Assembly (NCBI GenBank): GCA_030594505.1
Contig: JAUVFC010000040.1
Span: 1-10,514 of the forward strand
Direction of reading: 5' to 3'
Length of the DNA stretch: 10,514 nucleotides
From: Desulfobacterales bacterium
GTDB taxonomy: Bacteria > Desulfobacterota > Desulfobacteria > Desulfobacterales > C00003106
Shown here: piece by piece, positions 6,429 through 10,514 of the stretch
How the letters are laid out: every line of letters starts with the position of its first letter
Position numbering within the stretch: the stretch's first letter is position 1
Notes under the pieces: generated by a model
Database searches by the model: none
The model's input: only the letters and a program-made list of their open reading frames with translations
Told to the model about the DNA's origin: nothing
Program-made: the position numbers and the translations under genes

Positions 6429-6881
6429 TCAACGAACCCGCAACATCGCTGTCTCATCGCAGTCTGGAAATTTTACACATCTTATACATTCAGCCCATAT
6501 TTTTTGTGGGAGTGTGGACTTGTCTATAACCCGAAAGCCGTGTCTCTCAAAAAAATTTTGTTGATAGGTAAGCGTAAAAATCCGATTTACTTCCAGTGAC
6601 TTCGCATCTTCAAATGCGGCCTCTATTAATTGGGAACCAATCCCGCGGCGTTGGTATTCTTCAACAACAGCCAGGGATCGTATCTCTACTAAATCTTCCC
6701 AACAAATATGCAGAGCACAGGCGGCAATTACACGACCATCCTCTGCTTCATAGACATTGAAATCTCTCAGATGATCATATAGCTCACTAATAGCACGAGG
6801 AAGGAGCTGACCGGCATCAGCATATGTTTTAAGGATGTTATATATTGATTTTACGTCCCGAATGGTTGCCTTGCGAATCAT
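6429..6881 (-). CDS. GNAT-family N-acetyltransferase, short ArgA-like type (possible N-acetylglutamate synthase)
   Basis: A 150-residue single-domain acetyltransferase. The acetyl-CoA pyrophosphate loop is visible as QRRGIGS (77-83) in the context EIRSLAVVEEYQRRGIG, and YQQNFFERHGFRVIDKS at about 106-122 is the usual C-terminal part of the fold. The start MIRKATIRDVKSIYNILKTYAD and the motif LLPRAISELYDHLRDF match short ArgA-like GNATs (COG1246), some of which make N-acetylglutamate for arginine synthesis. The C-terminus has a CxxC plus a third cysteine (Cys132, Cys135, Cys141), seen in this subgroup as I recall it. GGGAG lies just upstream of the ATG. It starts 37 bases after the 3' end of tRNA-Phe on the same strand, so it may be co-transcribed with the tRNA. 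Glutamate as substrate is inference; another amino acid or amine is possible. Confidence 0.9.
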   Translation of the reverse strand: MIRKATIRDVKSIYNILKTYADAGQLLPRAISELYDHLRDFNVYEAEDGRVIAACALHICWEDLVEIRSLAVVEEYQRRGIGSQLIEAAFEDAKSLEVNRIFTLTYQQNFFERHGFRVIDKSTLPQKIWAECIRCVKFPDCDETAMLRVR

Positions 6882-6918
6882 ATTTCTCCCTATCGAGGCA
6901 TGAGATGAGGCATGGCGA

Positions 6919-6991
<73 letters not shown>

Positions 6992-7201
6992 CTAACACTT
7001 TTTATAACTCGTTGATATATTAAACAAAACGTTACAAGTTTGGATTCGGATTGATCTTTTGGGGGTTGTAATTTCAATAAGTTACATTGTCCCAAATTGT
7101 GTAGCGTTGAGAGGCTTTTAGCTAATTTATGATTGGGTGTCAAGAAAATTTATGGCTATTATTTCCTTACATATTCTCTAATAGCTGTAGGGACAAAGCT
7201 C

Positions 7202-7945
7202 TCAATATCCAAGGTCACCATATACATACTGTAAGATCGCTGCCACTGTAATTGCCGCGGTTTCGCCACGCAATATCCTTACCCCTAAAGATACCTGTAC
7301 ATATCCACAGTCTCTGGCAGCATTGATCTCTGCTGGTGTAAATCCACCCTCCGGTCCAATTACGCCAATAATTTTTTGCGGCTTTGGCATACCATCTATC
7401 AAGTATTTCAGGGACTTATCTATACTCTCCGGGCAAAATATTAGTTTAAGATCATATTCCTCTTTTAACCGGATTATCTCATCAAAGGAACTGAGCGGTT
7501 TAATTTCGGGTACTACACTGCGACCACACTGTTTTAACGTCTCATATGCAATCTTTGTCCACCGGTGATGACGAGATTCGGCTCTACCGATATCAAGTTT
7601 TGGAATAGAGCGCTGCGCCAAGAAAGGTATATACGTTGTAACGCCAAGCTCTGTAAGCTTTTGAATTATCCAGTCCGTCTTAGATCCTTTAAGAAGCGAC
7701 TGAGCGATAGTAATATGCACTGGAGATTCCCGGGTCATATGAGCTGAATTCAATACAGATAATGTTATACACCGAGGTGAGCTGGTTACAATCTTGCACT
7801 CATATTCCGTCCCCTCACCATCAAATATGGCAATCCTGTCTCCCGGCCCAAGCCGAAGAACATTACGGATATGCCTTACATCAGAACCGGTTAATGCGGG
7901 GTTCCCGGATAATATTGAACTCTTACTTAAAAAAAATCTTCTCAT
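7202..7945 (-). CDS. rsmE: 16S rRNA (uracil-1498-N3)-methyltransferase RsmE
   Basis: A SAM-dependent SPOUT-class methyltransferase that methylates U1498 in helix 44 of 16S rRNA in the assembled small subunit. The 247-residue length is normal. The N-terminal PUA-like domain begins MRRFFLSKSS and contains RHIRNVLRLGPGD at 24-36. The C-terminal knotted domain has QSLLKGSKTDWIIQKLTELG at 82-101, KQCGR at 138-142, IGPEGGFTPAEI at 196-207 and LGVRILRGETAAITV at 220-234, the two SAM-binding knot motifs. No clear ribosome site precedes the ATG; only an A-run lies directly upstream. The 3' flank has a weak gctatta/taatagc stem (7155-7161 / 7179-7185) without a good T-run. It is transcribed divergently from the response-regulator gene. 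Confidence 0.96.
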   Translation of the reverse strand: MRRFFLSKSSILSGNPALTGSDVRHIRNVLRLGPGDRIAIFDGEGTEYECKIVTSSPRCITLSVLNSAHMTRESPVHITIAQSLLKGSKTDWIIQKLTELGVTTYIPFLAQRSIPKLDIGRAESRHHRWTKIAYETLKQCGRSVVPEIKPLSSFDEIIRLKEEYDLKLIFCPESIDKSLKYLIDGMPKPQKIIGVIGPEGGFTPAEINAARDCGYVQVSLGVRILRGETAAITVAAILQYVYGDLGY

Positions 7946-7994
7946 TTTTTTGCGGTATTATTACGGTTGCCCTTTACGAAACACCACTCTTTCA

Positions 7995-8023
7995 AGTATA
8001 ATAAATATTGATGGTTTCGTAAA
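7995..8023 (-). promoter_or_regulatory. Candidate promoter of rsmE using a repeat-derived -35 box
   Basis: On the minus strand TTTACG (8023-8018, 4/6 match) and TATACT (8000-7995, 5/6 match) are 17 bases apart, which would start transcription about 43 bases ahead of rsmE. The -35 lies wholly within the dispersed repeat copy at 8010-8029. This is a consensus match only. Confidence 0.35.
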
Positions 8024-8029
8024 AAGTCT
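8010..8029 (+). repeat. Single copy of the 20-bp end of the 4894-5036 repeat
   Basis: gatggtttcgtaaaaagtct is identical over 20 bases to 4895-4914, three kilobases away. A 10-bp inverted partner, tttacgaaac (7973-7982), lies 31 bases to the left, facing it with the arms the other way round from the complete element. This is probably a remnant or solo end of the same dispersed repeat family, now in the divergent rsmE / response-regulator promoter region. Confidence 0.7.
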
Positions 8030-8071
8030 TTGATGATCTTATTTTTTTTCTTCAAACCAATAATTGATAAC

Positions 8072-8100
8072 TTGACCTTAAAGATATAACTGTGTAATGA
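8072..8100 (+). promoter_or_regulatory. Candidate sigma70 promoter of the response regulator-dgt-CBS cluster
   Basis: TTGACC (8072-8077) and TAATGA (8095-8100) have 17-base spacing, 38 bases ahead of the response-regulator start. The -35 matches at 5 of 6 positions; the -10 is poorer (TA then weak), though it is preceded by TGTG, which may give extended -10 character. It would drive the whole plus-strand cluster. Confidence 0.45.
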
Positions 8101-8137
8101 ATTATTATTATCTTAGTCGTCTTAGGGGAGAAAATCA

Positions 8138-8500
8138 ATGGCACATATCATGGTAATAGATGATGAAGATCATATCAGGCATCTCTACAAAGAAGAGTTG
8201 ACGGACAATGGCCACGAAGTAAGTCTTGCCGGAAATGCAAAAGAAGCCCTTGATCAAATAAAAACTAGTAAGTTCGACTTGGCGATTTTAGATATTAAAC
8301 TCGGAGACACAAATGGACTGGACCTCCTCCAGCTCATCCGCCAACAGTCACCGGAACTTCCCGTCATTTTGTGTACTGCTTACGATTCTTTTCAGGAGCA
8401 TAATCGGGCGGCCGCCGCCACAGATTATGTGGTAAAATCTTTTGACCTGACAAAATTAAAAAAAACCATATCCAAAATCCTCAACAAAACCGCAGATTAA
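8138..8500 (+). CDS. Single-domain response regulator (CheY-like receiver only)
   Basis: A 120-residue stand-alone receiver domain with no output domain. The acidic pocket is Asp8-Asp9, the phospho-acceptor is Asp52 in AILDIKLGDTNG, the switch Thr is Thr80 in LCTAYDS and the conserved Lys is Lys100. The residue after Lys100 is Ser rather than the usual Pro (VVKSFD), so the beta5-alpha5 loop differs from typical receivers. All catalytic residues are present, so it should be phosphorylated, but the partner kinase is not in the window. AGGGGAG lies about seven bases upstream of the ATG. Its TAA stop overlaps the ATG of the next gene by one base, pointing to translational coupling with the dNTP triphosphohydrolase. 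It could signal by protein-protein contact with that enzyme or another target; this is inference. Confidence 0.94.
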   Translation: MAHIMVIDDEDHIRHLYKEELTDNGHEVSLAGNAKEALDQIKTSKFDLAILDIKLGDTNGLDLLQLIRQQSPELPVILCTAYDSFQEHNRAAAATDYVVKSFDLTKLKKTISKILNKTAD

Positions 8501-9537
8501 TGGAATTTAATATTCGTAAGCAACTCGAAGAAAAAGAACGAACCACCCTTTCCCCTCTTGCTGTTTTAAGTATAAACACAAAAGGACGCCTTGTACCGGA
8601 ACCGCCTTGCAGTATCCGGACAGATTTTCAGAGAGACAGAGACCGCATCGTGCACTCCAAAGCGTTTCGCCGTCTCAAACACAAGACACAGGTTTTCCTG
8701 TCTCCTACCGGCGATCACTATCGCACCCGCCTCACACATACGCTGGAAGTTGCCCAAATTGCCCGGACTATCGCCAATGCCCTTAAACTGAATGAAGCGT
8801 TGACCGAGGCTGTCGCCTTAGGACATGACCTTGGTCATACCCCTTTTGGACATGCCGGAGAAGCTGTTCTCAACGAGATATTTCCTGAAGGATTTGCACA
8901 TAATGAACAAAGCCTGCGTGTCGTAGACAAGCTGGAAAAAAACGGCAAGGGTCTGAACTTGACTGCCGAGGTCCGGGACGGAATACTAAAGCACTCCAAA
9001 GGCAAAAAAAAACTCTTCCCTGAAGAGACTGGTGAATTGGCCCAAACCATGGAAGGAAGAGTTGTCAGAATATCTGATATTATCACCTACGTAAATCACG
9101 ATTTGGATGATGCTCTAAGGGGTGGCGTGGTTGTGATGGCCGATATCCCAAAGAAGTGTCTTCGGGTTATAGGAGATACCCACTCAAAAAGAATCGACAC
9201 CATGGTTAAAGATCTCATACTTAACACACTCAAGGGTCCTTCAGATGTTCGGATAAGTGACGACGTCCATGAAGCAATAATCATTCTTCGAGATTTTCTG
9301 TATGAGCATGTCTATGATGTCAATGAAGTCCATGACGATTTTATCCGATCCAAAAAGATCGTCTTTGAATTGTACAATGCCCTACTCACAAATGATACCT
9401 TGTTTAAAAAGGAAATCGGGAAGCGAACAGAATCGAGAGAGCGGGATGTGTGTGATTTCATCGCCGGCATGACCGATAGATACGCTCTTTACCTATACGA
9501 AAAGATATTTCTTCCCAGGCCGTGGAAGATTCTATAG
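8500..9537 (+). CDS. dgt: dGTPase-like HD-domain deoxynucleotide triphosphohydrolase
   Basis: Hydrolyses dNTPs, classically dGTP, to the deoxynucleoside and tripolyphosphate in the cytoplasm, so limiting dNTP pools. The 345-residue length fits the short dGTPase-like type, not the roughly 500-residue E. coli Dgt. The metal-binding HD set is visible: His80 in THTLEVAQIAR, His109-Asp110 in ALGHDLGHTPFGHAGE and Asp193 in RISDIITYVNHDLDDALR. His113, His118 and HNEQS (134-138) are the expected active-site neighbours, and RDRDRIVHSKAFRRLKHKTQV at about 45-65 is the conserved N-terminal block. The start is fixed by TAATG overlap with the response regulator. The short N-terminus lacks nothing obvious. 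Members of this family vary in nucleotide preference and some need a dNTP effector, so dGTP specificity is assumed. The CBS-domain gene follows after 41 bases. Confidence 0.94.
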   Translation: MEFNIRKQLEEKERTTLSPLAVLSINTKGRLVPEPPCSIRTDFQRDRDRIVHSKAFRRLKHKTQVFLSPTGDHYRTRLTHTLEVAQIARTIANALKLNEALTEAVALGHDLGHTPFGHAGEAVLNEIFPEGFAHNEQSLRVVDKLEKNGKGLNLTAEVRDGILKHSKGKKKLFPEETGELAQTMEGRVVRISDIITYVNHDLDDALRGGVVVMADIPKKCLRVIGDTHSKRIDTMVKDLILNTLKGPSDVRISDDVHEAIIILRDFLYEHVYDVNEVHDDFIRSKKIVFELYNALLTNDTLFKKEIGKRTESRERDVCDFIAGMTDRYALYLYEKIFLPRPWKIL

Positions 9538-9578
9538 AATTTCCTGGTGGAAGTCTATATGAAAGGAGAAAACCGTTT

Positions 9579-10184
9579 ATGCGAATCAGATCTCTAATGA
9601 TCAAAAACCCGATCACCATTTCAGAAGACGCTTCCATAAAGGATGCTCTTGACCTCATGAACGCTCATTCTATCCGCCACCTCCCCGTGGTAAACCACGA
9701 TAACAATTTCATAGGTTTTGTTACCTTGACAGACCTGAAGCAGGCATTTATCCCATCCATGGTAACAGACCTGTCACTGAAAGATATCATGGTAAAGGAT
9801 CCTATTGTGCTTCATCCGGACACTAATATTGAAACTGCTGCCCGGATTATCCATAAACACAAAATAGGCGGAATACCTGTGGTTGAAAACCAAAAACTGA
9901 TCGGCATCATCACGATAACAGATATTCTGGAAGCATTTGTTAGCATGATGGGACTTCTAACCAACAGTTCTCGTGTAGATGTGGCGCTTGGCGCCAACCC
10001 AAAAGCCTTTAAAGAAGTCTCTCACATCATACAAGACAGCGGGGGACAGATAATAAGTGTAGGAATGGCGCCCCACAGGAAGGATGAAAATATTTATTAT
10101 TTCAGGTTGAAACCATGCGAGGTGGAGCCTATTGCAGACTCGCTTCAGAAAAGCGGGTATAAGGTTATTGGCACAGAAGGATAA
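9579..10184 (+). CDS. AcuB-like protein: two CBS domains plus C-terminal ACT-like domain
   Basis: A 201-residue cytoplasmic ligand-sensing protein. CBS1 covers about residues 1-57 (MRIRSLMIKNPITISEDASI, then HLPVVNHDNNFIGFVTLTDL) and CBS2 about 66-120 (IMVKDPIVLHPDTNIETAARI, IGGIPVVENQKLIGIITITDIL). Paired CBS domains bind adenine nucleotides. Residues about 132-198 start SRVDVALGANPKAFKEVSHII and look like an ACT domain, the arrangement of AcuB-type proteins. I chose ATG 9579 because AAGGAG (9563-9568) lies ten bases upstream and the protein then begins exactly at CBS1; an in-frame ATG at 9522 inside dgt would add 19 unconserved residues. It probably shares a transcript with dgt. Its ligand and target are unknown; the neighbour suggests a nucleotide or energy signal (inference). 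The stop codon's last base is the first base of the following inverted repeat. Confidence 0.92.
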   Translation: MRIRSLMIKNPITISEDASIKDALDLMNAHSIRHLPVVNHDNNFIGFVTLTDLKQAFIPSMVTDLSLKDIMVKDPIVLHPDTNIETAARIIHKHKIGGIPVVENQKLIGIITITDILEAFVSMMGLLTNSSRVDVALGANPKAFKEVSHIIQDSGGQIISVGMAPHRKDENIYYFRLKPCEVEPIADSLQKSGYKVIGTEG

Positions 10185-10317
10185 GTGTCCATCCAGAAAC
10201 GGCATCTTTTGCCCCAATACCGCTTTCTCCGTCCCGCCCTGGCGGGACTACGCCTCCGGTAGAAACCTTTGTGCGGCCTTGTCTTGGGACAAAACCTACC
10301 ATTTCTGAATGAACACT
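10184..10317. repeat. Decayed long inverted repeat between the convergent CBS and BtpA genes
   Basis: The outer arms 10184-10203 (agtgtccatccagaaacggc) and 10298-10317 are inverted copies with four differences in 20, all transitions. The match resumes inward: cttttgccccaa (10206-10217) pairs with ttgggacaaaac (10284-10295), with one A/C difference per arm end. At the centre, gtcccgcc (10231-10238) and ggcgggac (10241-10248) form a perfect 8-bp stem with a two-base loop. The whole can fold into one large branched hairpin. It starts on the stop codon of the CBS gene and ends 12 bases from the stop of the opposing gene, so it could block read-through from both sides. There is no strong T-run, so it is not a textbook intrinsic terminator. 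It is likely an old MITE-like insertion. Confidence 0.65.
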
Positions 10318-10329
10318 AATCGTATATTC

Positions 10330-10514
10330 TTAACCGTCCCCGCGAATTGACTTGATCTTTTTCATAAAATCTGAGGCTTGTTTAAAGTCTACTCGATTGC
10401 GCCAGTCGCCCCCTTCTTTAAAGCCGCTTCCAACGATCGCTCCATCTGAAAGGGGGAAAAGCTCGTCAGCATTTCCCGGCGAAAGCCCGCTTCCGATCAG
10501 AACAGGGACAGAAA
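10330..10514 (-). CDS. BtpA/SgcQ-family TIM-barrel protein, C-terminal 60 residues (5' end off window)
   Basis: The minus strand is open from the window edge to a TAA at 10332-10330. The fragment reads SVPVLIGSGLSPGNADELF, PLSDGAIVGSGFKEGG, then DWRNRVDFKQASDFMKKIKS. Together, PVLIGSGLSPGN, DGAIVGS and FKEGGDWRN.VD are the recognisable C-terminal end of BtpA/SgcQ (COG0434) proteins, with the phosphate-binding strand ends of a TIM barrel. BtpA affects photosystem I assembly in cyanobacteria; in other bacteria the family is thought to be an enzyme of unclear substrate, sometimes near sugar or nucleoside genes. It converges on the CBS gene with a palindromic repeat between them. Family assignment rests on only 60 residues; the function here is unknown. 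Confidence 0.85.
   Translation of the reverse strand, partial: SVPVLIGSGLSPGNADELFPLSDGAIVGSGFKEGGDWRNRVDFKQASDFMKKIKSIRGDG

Noticed and set aside
6296..6599. Two overlapping plus-strand open frames near the GNAT 3' end
   Set aside because: They run antisense into the GNAT gene, are rich in Phe/Tyr/His as expected from AT-rich shadow frames, and have no ribosome site.
7155..7185. Intrinsic terminator after rsmE
   Set aside because: The gctatta/taatagc stem is AT-rich with a 17-base loop and is not followed by a clean T-run.
6992..7201. Riboswitch or small RNA between rsmE and tRNA-Phe
   Set aside because: I saw no conserved aptamer core or strong stem series in these 210 bases, only AT-rich sequence and weak promoter-like words.
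9522..9578. N-terminal extension of the CBS protein from ATG 9522
   Set aside because: It overlaps the end of dgt, has no ribosome site and precedes the conserved CBS1 start; ATG 9579 has AAGGAG at suitable spacing.

Overview
The window looks like the chromosome of a Gram-negative, moderately AT-leaning bacterium, most likely one of the Desulfobacterota (former Deltaproteobacteria). The basis is the linkage M23 peptidase - secA - argJ, a type II secretion GspF, a short ArgA-like GNAT with a cysteine-rich tail, and gaps filled with palindromic repeats of the kind common in sulfate reducers. This placement is inference from recalled gene order and was not tested by a search.

Layout. From the left edge to about position 7945 everything is on the minus strand. 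Read 5'->3' on that strand it runs: rsmE (7945-7202), tRNA-Phe (6991-6919), a GNAT acetyltransferase (6881-6429), an M23 envelope peptidase with a near-consensus sigma70 promoter (6072-5164), secA (4617-2095), argJ (2113-908), and the first 211 codons of gspF (634 to the edge). A plus-strand cluster follows: a single-domain response regulator (8138-8500), a dGTPase-like HD phosphohydrolase that overlaps it by one base (8500-9537), and an AcuB-like CBS-CBS-ACT protein (9579-10184). At the right edge is the 3' end of a BtpA/SgcQ-family gene on the minus strand (10330-10514), convergent with the CBS gene.

How the genes relate. The minus-strand block is mostly housekeeping: 16S rRNA methylation (RsmE), a tRNA, envelope peptidoglycan maintenance (M23), the Sec motor (SecA), arginine biosynthesis (ArgJ, plus a possible N-acetylglutamate synthase in the GNAT), and a type II secretion inner-membrane platform protein (GspF). 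The plus-strand cluster links a receiver domain, a dNTP triphosphohydrolase and a CBS/ACT ligand sensor, which suggests signal- or nucleotide-responsive control, but no known pathway joins the three.

The least ordinary content is between the genes. There is a 168-bp element with perfect 18-bp terminal inverted repeats (4644-4811). A second nested palindrome follows (about 4894-5036), and a stray copy of its end lies at 8010-8029 and may supply the -35 box of rsmE. A decayed long hairpin begins on the last base of the CBS stop codon (10184-10317). Other repeats are a 3 x 16-bp tandem array (6223-6270), a 24-bp inverted repeat bracketing the argJ-gspF gap (651-674 / 877-900), and a small stem-loop with short-period repeats after the M23 gene. 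I saw no CRISPR array, transposase gene, prophage, defence system or riboswitch, and no clear new multi-gene system. The coding content is ordinary and well conserved.
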